DNA of 64,000 bases, from assembly GCA_014155875.1 (NCBI GenBank), contig JACEFZ010013235.1:528501-592500 (forward strand), in the 5' to 3' direction. The notes below the pieces were generated by a model. That model was not told the origin of the DNA. It searched no databases and saw nothing but the letters and a program-made list of their open reading frames with translations. Each line of letters begins with the position of its first letter. Position 1 is the stretch's first letter. Of this stretch, positions 1 through 57,097 are shown one piece after another. Source of the stretch: Cepaea nemoralis. Its lineage: Eukaryota > Mollusca > Gastropoda > Stylommatophora > Helicidae. A program made the translations under genes and the position numbers.

Positions 1-29
1 TTGTAACCTCTCTGACCAACGCTCAAGGA

Positions 30-341
30 TTAACTTGCACCTGTGATTCCCATTGAGGTACATTTACTGTGTGAATCCATCATCATCAGCCAGCTGGCAC
101 AGACGTTAATGTCTCTCCATATATCTCTATCTTTTATGTTCTGGATCAAGTCTGCTGATATTCCTCCATGGCACTGTCTCAGTCCATCCAGCATAATTTC
201 TCTTGGTCTGCCTCTGTCTCTCTTCCCCATGATCTTTCCAGTTGTCACGATGTTCTCCAATGCCTCTCTTCTCATCATATGGCCAAAGAAAGCTTTGTGC
301 ACCCAGCATAGCACAAGTTCAGGGTACCTATTGAAGCCCAA
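30..341 (-). mobile_element. LINE C-terminal fragment (RTE/CR1-like)
   Basis: The minus-strand translation contains GHMMRREALENIVTTGKIMG and KRDRGRPREIMLDGL, the basic tail that follows the RT domain in RTE/CR1-like LINEs. The same tail recurs on the plus strand near 34.6 kb. The element runs off the left edge. Confidence 0.75.
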
Positions 342-399
342 TGTTGTATATCTTGTCTATCACTGCTGACACATCTGTATTGGGGGCACACCCTGATAC

Positions 400-650
400 A
401 TACCTGTGTGTTATCGGAGCTCATAAAGGAAGCAAAGAAGAGAACCACTGTAACCTAGCATGCATGTTGTAAGAGGTGACTATGAAGAGTTGGGTTGAGA
501 CTGGCTACATCATCCAGTAGAAAACTGTAGCTGCAACATCCAACCAATCATGAACCAGTCTACTAGTGGCTTGACCTGAGTTGTTTGAGTGCCCGTCCCC
601 CATTGGGAGAGGCAAGGCAGATGATGATTATGATGATGATGATGACCGTG
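400..650 (+). repeat. Dispersed repeat fragment ending in a GAT microsatellite
   Basis: The segment with CATGCATGTTGTAAGAGG and AACCAATCATGAAC recurs in reverse at about 21.59-21.72 and 22.66-22.79 kb. It ends in a short GAT/ATG run at 618-644. It looks like the 3' end of a retroelement. Confidence 0.5.
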
Positions 651-1040
651 ATACAGAAATGGGACAAACAGTCATCTGCTGGGTGTGTTTATTCCTCAGA
701 CGAGCTCAGGAATAGAGAATCATGCATCAGCTCAACAACCGTGGAAATCTTCATTAGTGGAAAATATTTTCCCATCGCACATCTGAGAAACACATATTTC
801 ATTTGCTGTACAACTATTTAAAAATACAACAAAACTGGTATTAATGATTCATATATTCAATTCAATATTTAATTTGGTAGAGTTGTAAACAGCAACATGT
901 TAAAATATATAATATTCTTCAAATTCCAACATTCTCCTACATAAATGATTTATGCAGTTTTAACAAAAGACAATATTTCACTATGCAGGATATTATCAGT
1001 AAACATATAAAATACGAATGATGTGTTCCTTTACTAAACC

Positions 1041-1272
1041 ACAGCCGCCACTGTGGCGATGGGATTACTGATGCAATTCGTATTCCCACATGCCACGTTT
1101 GAAACACAGCTGCAGGCAATTTGGAAGCAGACTGCCTTGCGCTGGTTTTTATACAATGGTATGAATGCCGATGATTCAGAAATCAATGCCAAACTACTGA
1201 ACGTAAACTTGCCAAGAAATCAAAAACAGCCAAAGAATGCTGGGGTTGACTGCGACATTCTGTAAAGGATAT
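1041..1272 (+). mobile_element. SINE-A copy, partial head
   Basis: It matches the SINE-A body seen complete at 48.26-48.52 and 60.83-61.07 kb: a tRNA-like head remnant, AGAAATCAATGCCAAACTAC, then AACTTGCCAAGAAATC and a 3' end TGTAAAGGATATACAAC. Confidence 0.75.
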
Positions 1273-1492
1273 ACAACTAACATTTTGACAAACTGACAGT
1301 AATGAAATGAAATGATCCCTTTGATTTGTGTGAATGAACATCTGCTCATAATTGTAGCAGGAAAAAGTCCATGAACAATGAACACTTCTAACCATATACA
1401 TACAACTTGAATAACCATGAAAATGTTTGTTGATGATTATAAAACATTCACATCAACATTCAAGGCAAGTCAACAACTATTGTTAGATGGCA

Positions 1493-47827
<46,335 letters not shown>

Positions 47828-48004
47828 CTTTGCATTTTAGTGGCAATTTAAGACATAAAATACAACAAGACAATTAAGAAACTCAGTTTGGATTTGCTGT
47901 AAATCAACTCATTCATTCATTCAGTACCATGTCCTTTGCAGAACCTCGCTCCCATAATATTCTCACCAATCGTAGAGATGTCCTGCGTCCGATACACCAA
48001 TCTA

Positions 48005-48184
48005 GAGAGAGCTTCTCAGCCTTTTTGCTAAGATCAAAGAGTAGTATCTCTGCGCTTGATCTTGCCAAGGACCGAGATGATCACCCAATACAACCGACTG
48101 ACAGGGACGCGGGGACCTAATGGGGGCGGCTTTGGCCACTCTGGGAACCGTCAACCGTGGGGGGGGGGGGGGGGGGGGGGGGGG
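48005..48184 (+). mobile_element. Chimeric retro-insert beginning with U2-like sequence and ending in G26
   Basis: The intact LINE tail reads CCATCTGGAGATC here; in this copy CAATCTAGAG and AATGGAGATC bracket about 180 bp of foreign sequence. The first 40 bases look like U2 snRNA; the rest (48,051-48,158) is unknown; it ends in 26 G at 48,159-48,184. Confidence 0.65.
48011..48050 (+). ncRNA. U2 snRNA 5' segment, pseudogene
   Basis: GCTTCTCAGCCTTTTTGCTA and AGATCAAAGAGTAGTATCTC match the conserved 5' end of metazoan U2 with about four differences. The branch-point pairing word GTAGTA is kept. Similarity ends after about 40 bases; no Sm site or later stem is present. Confidence 0.7.
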
Positions 48185-48255
48185 AATGGAGATCATCCGC
48201 CACATTCTGCACAATCTTCTCTTTGGCCTTCCTCTTCCTCTCTCCCCATGTATAT

Positions 48256-48516
48256 TTTTTTTTATTTTGTTGTTTTTTTTTTTTGCATATCCTTTACAGG
48301 ACATCGCTGTCAACATCAGCATCTTTCAGCTGTATGTTGATTTCTTGGCAAGATTACGCTCAGTAGTTTGCCATTGCTTTCTGAGCGGCCGGCTCAGTTA
48401 TCCCGCAAGTCACCAGCGGGGGTCGAACCGCTCCCAGCTCTCGCCCCGCTACGAGACTCTGCGTGATAAACGGGATTACGGAGAAAGTGTTGTAACCCCT
48501 CGGCCAGAGAGGCCGG
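48256..48516 (-). mobile_element. Complete SINE-A with 12 bp TSD
   Basis: CCCCATGTATAT lies at 48,244-48,255 and 48,517-48,528. On the minus strand the tRNA-like head has CTGGCCGAGGGGTTACAAC (A box) and GGTTCGACCCCCG (B box). Body words are CAGAAAGCAATGGCAAAC and CTTGCCAAGAAATC. The 3' end is TGTAAAGGATATGC followed by A-rich tail. It sets the full length, 261 bp with tail. Confidence 0.94.
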
Positions 48517-48798
48517 CCCCATGTATATACCCCTACATTATTGTTCTCTCCAAACTTTAATGACGTTTCAAGTGACAAAAATATTTTAATTTTCTTTGTT
48601 TTATCGTCTTTAATAGCCGATCTTCTTCAATATTCAGCCCCTGAAGTATGGATGAATTTGTTCTTTTCTTTATCAAAGATAAAACATATTCTTAGAACCC
48701 GTCTATAACATTTATATTCAAAAGCATTTATGCGATGTTCAGCTTGTTTAGCAAGTGTCCAGGTCTCACAGGCGTTTGTTGCCATGAGAAAGATGCAT

Positions 48799-49038
48799 CT
48801 TCTTCTTCTTCTTCTTCATCTTCTTCTTCTTCTTCTTCTTCTTCTTCTTCTTCTTCTTCTTCTTCTTCTTCTTCTTCTTCTTCTTCTTCTTTTTCTTCTT
48901 CTTCTTCTTCTTCTTTTTCTTCTTCTTCTTCTTCTTCTTCTTCTTCTTCTTCATCTTCTTCTTCTTCATCTTCTTCTTCTTCTTCTTCTTCTTCTTCTTC
49001 TTCTTCTTCTTCTTCTTCTTCTTCTTCTTCTTCTTCTT

Positions 49039-49069
<31 letters not shown>

Positions 49070-49084
49070 TTCTTATTCTTATTC
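48799..49084. repeat. CTT/GAA microsatellite of about 285 bp
   Basis: About 95 CTT units with a few CAT, TTT and TAT interruptions. It occupies the exact 3' tail position of the LINE. The long poly-Leu, poly-Ser and poly-Lys frames here have no coding meaning. Confidence 0.97.
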
Positions 49085-49328
49085 AGCGTTCCGAGCCATT
49101 GAGGTCTCTCTGGTTGACCTTCTCTTGCCAGTCGTTGATTCCAAGTGCTTGTAGGTCTGTATATATATTATCTTTCCACCGTCTTCTTGGTCTACCTCGG
49201 GGTCTACGGTCATTTATTTATTGAGAGTAAGCGAGTTTTGTTTCCCTATTATCTTTCATTCTTTCTATATGCCCCAGCCATTGTAGTCTATTAGCCTTCA
49301 TGATACCAGTGATTATCCACTCTCCACT
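48799..49328 (-). mobile_element. 5'-truncated LINE with a giant GAA tail
   Basis: On the minus strand the body (49,085-49,328) carries the same LINE tail as 26.75-27.06 kb (TTGGAATCAACGACTGGCAA; CATTGAGGTTCTT-type end) and runs into the GAA repeat. The duplicated GAAAGATGCAT is at 48,788-48,798 and, beyond the later nested insert, at 50,328-50,338. Confidence 0.85.
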
Positions 49329-49341
49329 TTGTGGGAAAGAT

Positions 49342-50321
49342 AGTTAGTTAGTTAGTTAGTCGACAGATCATCCTCATTGCACATCGAACCATTCAGTCCA
49401 TAAGTGCTCGGATCCCCTCCTCAGCAAATCCCGCAACGTGTAGCGGCTAACGACGCCAGTTCTGTGTTGGTTTATAAATCTTCTTTGGCTTCCTGCGTAG
49501 TGTTCTTGTTTGGCCACCCCTCTTTTAATTTGCTGCTCTCGCAGTCTGGCCATTGTTGTAGATTCACAGTCATCACTTGGTTCTCGCAAAAGTCTTACTT
49601 CTCGTAGAGCATTCAGAATGTCGGCCTGGCCCATGGCGCTTCCGCCCTCCACAGTAGCCTCACCTGCGAGCTTGTCAGCCCGCTCATTTCCTTGTACTCC
49701 CGCATGCCCTGGCACGAAGATGAAACTAATCTTTGCCAGTCGAGACCGCTCCAGAGGCAGCACCCATTCTCTTCGGATCGACCCCTCCTTTATCCTCTTG
49801 ATCATGTTCATTGAGTCGCTAAGGAAACAAGCCCTAGTGAATGTCTGTGTCTCGAGCCATGTTATTGCTTTACTTACTGCCATGACTTCCATGGTCAGGC
49901 TACTTGTGGTTTCAGTGAAAGCACCAGAGTCCTCCTTCACAATTCTCCCTCCGGCCCGAGCTGTAAAGGCCCATGAGCTTCTCACATGTCGGACGACCGA
50001 CCCATCTGTGTAGATGACCGCGTCACCGTCTAGCGAATTCTCGAAAATCAACGCTTGTACTTCAGCCTCCACAGCAGCCGGATTTTCTTGTCTGCATTTT
50101 CTATCTAGTTGGATGCAAACTGAAAAGGATGTGCAGAAGTCTGTTGGCACTCGCACCCACTCCTCGCCAGGTTCTAAGTCCTCAAGTGAACACACCTGTT
50201 GAAGAATGTCTTCGGCTTGACCCATCCACGACCGTCCTCTTTTTAACCTGCTGCCCTTCACCTTCCTAATTTCACTATGCAGTGGATGTTGTGTGTTTGC
50301 GTTAATTCTGAGGTAGGAGCG
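49342..50321 (-). mobile_element. 5'-truncated RNase H LINE with 13 bp TSD
   Basis: TTGTGGGAAAGAT flanks it at 49,329-49,341 and 50,322-50,334. Its 3' end is CTAACTAACTAACTAACT on the minus strand. It holds one intact ORF. It inserted next to the duplicated site left by the GAA-tailed LINE. Confidence 0.93.
49374..50261 (-). CDS. LINE ORF2 C-terminal part with RNase H (295 codons, open)
   Basis: RNase H motifs in order: VIYTDGSV at about 82, MEVMAVSKAITWL at about 122, FLSDSMNMIKRI at about 145 and FVPGHAGVQGNERADKLAGE at about 185, with catalytic Asp, Glu, Asp and the His/Asp region all present. The C-terminal LRRGSEHLWTEWFDVQ corresponds to EHVWECPKCSDVG of other copies, but the Cys pair is lost. 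It is a remnant of a longer polyprotein; no RT precedes it. The open frame suggests a recent insertion. Confidence 0.88.
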   Translation of the reverse strand: MKGSRLKRGRSWMGQAEDILQQVCSLEDLEPGEEWVRVPTDFCTSFSVCIQLDRKCRQENPAAVEAEVQALIFENSLDGDAVIYTDGSVVRHVRSSWAFTARAGGRIVKEDSGAFTETTSSLTMEVMAVSKAITWLETQTFTRACFLSDSMNMIKRIKEGSIRREWVLPLERSRLAKISFIFVPGHAGVQGNERADKLAGEATVEGGSAMGQADILNALREVRLLREPSDDCESTTMARLREQQIKRGVAKQEHYAGSQRRFINQHRTGVVSRYTLRDLLRRGSEHLWTEWFDVQ

Positions 50322-50344
50322 TTGTGGGAAAGATGCATGCTCTT

Positions 50345-50600
50345 AAAAATCTAATATCTGTCCCTTGATTAAACGGGCAAGACGGCGTTTACCTGCAAAG
50401 CGTTGTGGGACGTAATGAGCACGGCAAAGCACGTAGAGCGCCCTGGTCATCCACTGCCCCTGTATTCGTCTCCAGTCATCTTGACTTGTCCGGCCACTGG
50501 ATTCAGATGACTCAGACGAGAGAGTGAGGTCGACGAATTGCACAACTCTTCCTCACTTTAATCCAATTCATCGCGCAAGCCATTCTTCATCCAACGTCAT
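50345..50600. repeat. Second copy of the unnamed repeat at 42.33 kb
   Basis: CAAGACGGCGTTTACCTGC and TTTAATCCAATTCATCGCGC match; it leads straight into a LINE fragment at 50,597. Confidence 0.7.
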
Positions 50601-51025
50601 ATGGTCACTTGACTCGCATGCCAGATCACAGGCTCCCTAAACGAATTTTTTCCGGCGAGTTGCGTTGTGGTAAACGCTCCCAAGGCGGCCAGAGGAAACG
50701 CTTTAAAGACACTGAAAATCTCACTGAATGCTTTTGGAATTCATCATGACACCTGGGAGACTGCAGCCAGAGACCGAAATTCGGGGCGTGCATCATTACG
50801 CAAGGGTGCAGTCACTTGTGAAGCAACCAGGACTGCAAGAGCTGTGAAGAAAAGACAGAACAGAAAAACCACTGCAGTAAATCCTCCTCCAGAAACGTCA
50901 AGCATTCTTTTTCCACATTGTCAAAGAACATTTCGAGCCAAAATAGGCCTCATCAGCCATCTTAGAACTCACGCTCCATACTTTCAACCCCACAGGATGA
51001 AATGAATGGTCATCATCATTCTTGA
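50597..51025 (+). mobile_element. LINE C-terminal fragment with C2H2-like tail
   Basis: HLTRMPDHRLP in one frame and CQRTFRAKIGLISHLRTHAP in another are those of the LINE at 53.4-54.8 kb. A 15-17 bp insert (GTTGCGTTGTGGTAAAC region) separates it from the other copy near 50.66 kb. Confidence 0.85.
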
Positions 51026-51774
51026 TGGACAAACTGTCGTGTTAAGTACTCTCTCTCTCTACTATAGTGTCTTGAGAAATATTACTTCTATAGTGTCGTC
51101 CCTGGAGTGAGGGGAATCAACACCCACATTTTTTTCAGTTTCAATATCACTATTCTGGAGATATCCACCAGACTCCGTCCACAACACTCCCTCAGTCCAA
51201 GGACACCTTCTTCTCACTCTTGCTCACCCCTTGATCATGCCCCCTCTCATTCTTCCCCAACATAACATACTTGACAACTCTAGCCTCAACAAATAAATAC
51301 AAGAAATTTATTAAAGCTAAGAGTATATGTGGGAGAAGTGTGTAATGTGTAGAATGTGTGTCGCATATTCTAGGTGTATATGTAGACATTAGACCACGAA
51401 GCTCCAGATCACATTCTGATCATCATTGTACGAGTTACACCACATCATCACGGGTCAGTAAACAAAAACCTCACCACACGCCGTGTCCCTCTTGTGCGAT
51501 GTTGACTCTCTCCGGTAGCCCCTTTGATAATCCAGATTCCTGGTCACCAATCACGAATATAGTCCGTTATTGATCTGACAGAGATCATACACCCTGTTAA
51601 TAAATGTCTACATGGTTCCGAACCATAAACCTTCCTTGCCTATTTAAAACAAGTAACACGGTTCCTGGGAATAAATGACTCATCCTTACAAGTCCTACCG
51701 TTTTCACTGTTACACTGTTCTCGTTCTTTGGATTAATTCTTATTAATATTTCACAGGTGGTGTGAAAAGGTTAC

Positions 51775-51882
51775 AACACTCTAATGTTATGTCACTTGTA
51801 GTGTGATACTCAACTCTAATGTGATGTCACTTGTAGTGTGATACTCAACACTTTAATGTTAGTTCACTTGTATTGTGATACC
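51775..51882. repeat. Tandem repeat, 36-38 bp, 3 copies
   Basis: TCTAATGTTATGTCACTTGT and AGTGTGATACTCAAC recur three times with small changes. Confidence 0.88.
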
Positions 51883-51884
51883 AA

Positions 51885-52040
51885 TACCAGGTATTGATAC
51901 CTGGATGGCTTGGCCACATGGCATGGACGAGACAGGAACACTGAGTTGATCCACGACACTGGTGATCGAGTGAAATGGCGAGTCATGACCGCCCACGCTT
52001 TCCGGCATGGCACATGATTGATTGATTGATTGATTGATTG
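51885..52040 (+). mobile_element. LINE 3' tail with ATTG microsatellite
   Basis: CCTGGATGGCTTGGCCACATG and GAGTTGATCCACGACACT are the reverse complement of the tails at 36.6 and 37.6 kb. It ends CATGATTGATTGATTGATTG. Confidence 0.7.
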
Positions 52041-52841
52041 TGATAATCAAACACGATATTGTTCTTACACCCGTGGTGTGACATAATAAACCCTTTTCTC
52101 ATGGGCCAAATGCACAGGCCACTGAACAGATCTCCTCGTACCAAGTTCTCCATGATACAAACAATTCAGCCTCTGTTCTTTGAAAACCCGAGGGGAACCT
52201 GTGAAAGAGACACAACAGACTCGGTGAGGGCAATCTGATACTGACTCCTATTAGATGAGTGTAGGATTACAGTCTTTACTCAGATCCATGACAGTGAACC
52301 AATCTCTGTCATGTCAGAAGAGCTCCCCCCCCCCCCCCTTCTGACCTGAGTTAGGACAAGACAAGGAAATACCAATATACGAAGTGTAGAATCCCAGTAG
52401 ACCCCCACTGGAATATCCCACCCTTGGACATTTTCCCTATCCCCCCCATTCCCAATCACACTAAATATCATCCCCTTTCACTAACCTCAACTAGCTGAGC
52501 TAATTTACATCTCACACTAGTTAGTTTAACACTGCGACTGTCTATTGTCGCCGACACTGTTTTTATACCTGACTACAAAGCAACCACTACGTTAAATTTC
52601 TAAACTCTAACTATCATTTTACTATTCCACATTATTAACATTTAAATGTTAATTGTAGATACCCTATGAATTCCTAGCTCACAATCCGAATTGAATCTCC
52701 AAATTGCCATGAAAGACACATGTTTTATTCTCCAATACACTGATAGTAAACATGCGGGATTCTTTTCACTACGGGCACTGAGCTATTCAACACCTGAGCC
52801 TAGGTCAACTTTATTGTGCACTCCCGACAATAAGCTTGTTT

Positions 52842-53432
52842 TTATATAATCTGGGATTGACCTCGTGACGTAATTCTCCTGTCAACAACATGTGGCAACC
52901 AAATCATGGCGGCGCTTTGCCTTTCATCTTGAGTCTGTTTTAAGACAACCGGGAAACTCTTTTCCCGTTTCTCCGCGGAATCATCATAGACCAGCGGCGC
53001 CTTTGATCTGATGGGAATGTGCTCCCTAGTTGCAAACAATTTGTAAGTTCGAATATAGCCTGCCTCTGTTGTTTCATCATCTATCGTGATTATAGTGGTT
53101 TCATGACACAAACAACAAACAATATCTGTCCCACTCCACAATTTATTCAGTTGTTTTAGTCTTTGAAGGGCAACAGATATTCGTCTTTTAATTTCTTTCA
53201 TTGTGTCACCATAGTTGGTAATGAATGATCCAAGACATTCGAAATTTTCCTCAACCTCCAATTATTCCTCATATTTCTTTCTCCGTAATAGTTTTATCTG
53301 CATGCATTATCTTTGTTTTTGCTAAGTTAAGATATAAGTTGTGACTTTCACTATTCCTTTGGGTTGAGGTTATTAGGTCTTCTAATAAGGTTTTCTGCAG
53401 AAGAACTCTGAAATCTTCTCCACTTTCATTAA
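52842..53432 (-). mobile_element. LINE RT palm/thumb fragment
   Basis: From high to low coordinates: LYLNLAKTKIMHADKTI, then after a stop ENFECLGSFITNYGDTMKEI and KRRISVALQRLKQLNKLWSG, typical of the region after YADD in RTE-like LINEs. The C-terminal 90 residues are not recognised. Confidence 0.75.
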
Positions 53433-54775
53433 CCTTACGTAGGCTTTTGATACAGTCAGCAGAGAAGGACTGTGGAAGATTATGGCGAAATATGGCTGTC
53501 CACAAAAGTTTGTCCAAATAGTGCGGCTATTTCATGATGGTATACAGGCAAGAGTACAGGAAAATGGTGAACTGTCTGAGCCCTTTCCTGTCACCAATGG
53601 AGTGAAGCAAGGATGTGTCCTGGCACCAACACTGTTCAGTCTCATATTTTCTGCTATGCTGACGAATGCCTTCGAGAACAATGACATTAGAATAGACATC
53701 AACTGCCGCATGGATGGAAGGTTGTTCAATCTCAGAAGACTGAAAGCCAAAACCAAAACGAACAGCGACACCGTCAGAGAACTGCTGTTTGCTGATGATT
53801 GCGCTCTATATGCCAACTCAGAGTCAGACATGCAACACAATGTTTCAGCTTTCTCATATGCCTGTGCCAACTTTGGGCTCAATATCAACTTGGAGAAGAC
53901 TGTAGTTATGTACCAGCCAACTCCAGGGAATAATCACACCTCGTCGAATATCAAGGTGAACGGTCATAGACTAGGTGTTGTGGACAAATTCACCTATCTT
54001 GGCAGCACTGTGTCACAAGCTGCCACAATTGATGACGAAGTGAATGCAAGAATCTCTAAGGCCAGCGTGGCCTTTGGAAAACTGTACAAGAATGTATGGG
54101 ACAGAAATGGAATAAGCCTGCAAACAAAGCTGAAAGTATATAAAGCAGTTGTATTATCCACAGTGCTATATGTTTGTGAACCATGGACTGTTTATTAGCG
54201 GCAACGGTAGGAAATTAAACCACTTCCACACAGTCTGCCTTAGGTAGCTATTGACGATTAAATGGCAAGACAAGATCCCTGACACTGAAGTTCTAGAAAG
54301 AGCGTCCATGCCCAGTATCCACACTCTACTAATGAAAAATCAGATTCGCTGGGCTAATCACTTAACTCGCATGCCAGATCACAGGCTCCCTAAACAATGT
54401 TTTTTACGGCGAAACGCTCCCAAGGCGGCCAGAAGAAATGCTTTAAAGACACTGAAAATCTCACTTAAAGCTTTTGAAATTCATCTTGCCACCTGGGAGA
54501 CCGCTGCTAAAGACCTAATTCGTGGCTTACATCATTGCATAAGGGTACAGTCACTTGTGAACCAACCAGTACTGCAAGAGCTGTGAAGACAAGGCTGGAC
54601 AGAAAAACCACTGCAGGAGATCCTCCTCCTGGAGCGTCAAGCATTCTTTGCTCACATTGTCAAAGAACATTTCGAGCCAAAATAGGCCTCATCAGCCATC
54701 TTAGAACTCACGGCTCCATACTATCAACCCCACTGGATGAAGTGAATGGTCATCATCATTCTTGATGGACAAACA
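53433..54775 (+). mobile_element. 5'-truncated LINE with RT and C2H2-like C terminus
   Basis: The start AFDTVSREGLWKIM is the RT palm; GVKQGCVLAPTLFSLIFSAM and RELLFADDCALYANSESDMQ carry the B and C motifs with FADD. KFTYLGSTVSQAATIDDEVN and LKVYKAVVLSTVLYVCEPWT follow. A stop ends the first frame at 54,198; NQIRWANHLTRMPDHRLPKQ and CSHCQRTFRAKIGLISHLRT lie in later frames. The 3' end is ATGGTCATCATCATTCTTGA. It meets the minus LINE head to head. Confidence 0.92.
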
Positions 54776-54779
54776 ACAA

Positions 54780-56320
54780 AACATTAGGTTTTCTATACCA
54801 TTCTGTGATGTGGCTCCACTTTTTTCTATACCTTCTGCCGAGGAGCTGTTTACTGGCTCGTTTGTTCAGCTTCAATGACAGACTTTAGCAGGAACATTCA
54901 TAGCATATAAACACCGAACAACCTGATGTCCTTGACATTCTTCAATATTTATTGTTGACGATTATCACAGCAAATAACTTCAAACATTCCCGAATGGTGC
55001 GGGATGGCATGTGATAAGTATATAAGATGCATAATCAATGTTCACAACTTAGATGCGAGACACTCGTCTCCTTTGCACAGTTCTAACACAATCGCTGACT
55101 ACGCTAAGGTCACACTTACGGTCATCTGCCCTTGACGTCTGGCGTTGGGCATTGCTGAAGCGCCGTCAACTCGGTGCATTGTAAACAGGCTTTGAATGGC
55201 TATTCAATCAGCCGCACAACCGTATGAAACACTTTCGCTTCTGGCTGAAGCATCATTACAATACTGGAGTAATGCCGAATAATCTTGCTTGGCTTCAACT
55301 TAGTTTCACGTCCTTCTTCAACCCAGACCCTGGCCTGACTAACTGCGTCCTGCTGTCTCGCTTTCCCGTGGACTACCCAACTCTTGTCATGTGATACGCT
55401 ACTTCTTTGAATAGTTTCCCTTTGCTATTCAGCATCATCATGAGTTCCGCACTGGCTTTCCTTGACTTATTCGTACGTGTTAGTTCATAGTGATCGCGTG
55501 AACTGGTCTCACTATGACAATTCCTCTTCTACGGTAAACCTACTCTTAATACCTCAGTTTACCGCTGTCTGTCTCATATCGGTACATGGCAGTATGCCCC
55601 CCCCCCTTGTTTTTGAAAATGGTGTAGCCATTTTCACAGTCTATTCGGTTTTTTACTCTTTTGACATGTGGCGATATTCACAGTTATTCTTAGTCATTTC
55701 ATAAATATACTCTATATTCATGTATTTCCACCTACCTATTTTCTCTGATAATATGATGGTATGGCATTCCATTAACCACTCCACAAAATCAATGGAAAAA
55801 AAATATTATTATAGTCAGACACGCCCTTCTATCTGCTTTCCCCGCAGACGTCGTGTAGCCCAGCCAGTGGGGGGGGGGGGGGGCTGGGCTAACATACTAT
55901 GAGCTTCATAAGGTTATGTAGCCTCCCCATAGTAGTTCCTCATTTTCCCTATAGGCAAGCATTCCCAAACCTATCAAGGCCATCACGCCCGAATGAGGGT
56001 ACATGCGTGATTAATAGGTACCATGACCCTCTGTATTATTATTTGTGTTTGGTATAGTGGAATATGACCTATGTTTCTATGACCTTTATCCCGCTGCGGT
56101 TCTCACTTGTCATTTGGAGTTACCCTTTGACTTCGTTTACCTCATCTGTTTACAAGTGGGGTTGTTGCCTAAGCAGTTGCTTATTTGCGGTTTACTTGTA
56201 CTATTTCGTTTGTCTAGGGTGATTACTTCTTCTTCGTAAAAGGTGTTGTTTTTTCATCTTCTAACCGCATATTCATTCTATTGCTCATATGGATGTATGC
56301 TGTAGCTCATTTATGAACAC
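54780..56320. other. Stretch without recognised genes
   Basis: Only short, unsupported frames. G20 at about 55,862-55,882 and a C run near 55,597 stand out. No known repeat was identified here. Confidence 0.5.
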
Positions 56321-56329
56321 ATTCGTGTC

Positions 56330-56540
56330 TGTCAAAGTTTATAATACTTTGATAACTTATCACCATTGCTGGTTGATGTTATTGCACCTTCTGTTGGACT
56401 GTATCATCAACATATCGAATCTCTGGTATTTCATGACCACCGATATTTAGAGCATCATATTGCTACTAGATTAAACAAGTAGGGGGACAGCACACAGTCC
56501 CATCGTTTTATCAGTCCTCACAAACCGGCTGCATAGAACT
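56330..56540 (-). mobile_element. LINE RT fragment with YVDD
   Basis: The minus reading gives GCVLSPYLFNL, then ALNIGGHEIPEIRYVDDTVQ, the RT B and C motifs, with a frameshift between them. Confidence 0.7.
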
Positions 56541-56769
56541 GCGTGCTTTGTTTTCATTGACCTATAATCCCACAGAACTGTGTGACTTACTTATTGACTC
56601 ACCCTCGTAACTTTTCTACCCAGCTATGCACCGCTTTACGGGACACACATTTGTCAGCATAAAAAGGAAACCCACCTTGGCGGGAGACATTTCGCGAATG
56701 ACGCCGAAGTTGAATGTGAAGTGAAAACGTGGTTTAGACAACAGAACACGCAATTCTATGCAGCCGGTT
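56523..56769. repeat. Inverted repeat, 25 bp arms
   Basis: AACCGGCTGCATAGAACTGC at 56,523 onward pairs with GCAATTCTATGCAGCCGGTT ending at 56,769, with two mismatches over 25 bp and about 200 bp between. Confidence 0.75.
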
Positions 56770-57097
56770 TGGGAGGAGTTACACAACGATTGGATAAGTG
56801 CATCAATGTTGGTGGAAATTATGTTGAGAAATAAAGGGACAGTGTATCTATAAAAATAAATTTGTTTCAAGTTGTTATCATCTTTAGTTATTTTTCTACA
56901 GTCATTTGTGAATTACTTATTAACTTACCCGCGTATGTCCGTCTGGCCTTTCCTCTGAGTTTTGAGTATCGGCCAAACCCTTCGGTCACTCCCTGCAGTA
57001 CTTCTCCCCCTAAACCGTAATATCTATTCGTTATTCTATACTAAATACACGACTTTAAAGGGTCCCGACCACATCTGCCCCACCATGCACTAATACG

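Larger units (their letters stand above)
47905..50365 (-). mobile_element. LINE tail (YFGHLKHHE family) holding at least four insertions
   Basis: Pieces at 47,905-48,004, 48,185-48,255, 48,517-48,798 and 50,322-50,365 join to match the uninterrupted copy at 32.03-32.48 kb. They are split by the U2-like insert, SINE-A, a GAA-tailed LINE and an RNase H LINE. Confidence 0.85.

Noticed and set aside
48730..49224. Poly-Leu, poly-Ser and poly-Lys open frames
   Set aside because: They are translations of the CTT/GAA microsatellite.
55860..55902. A coding frame ending in poly-Gly
   Set aside because: It is the translation of a G run.
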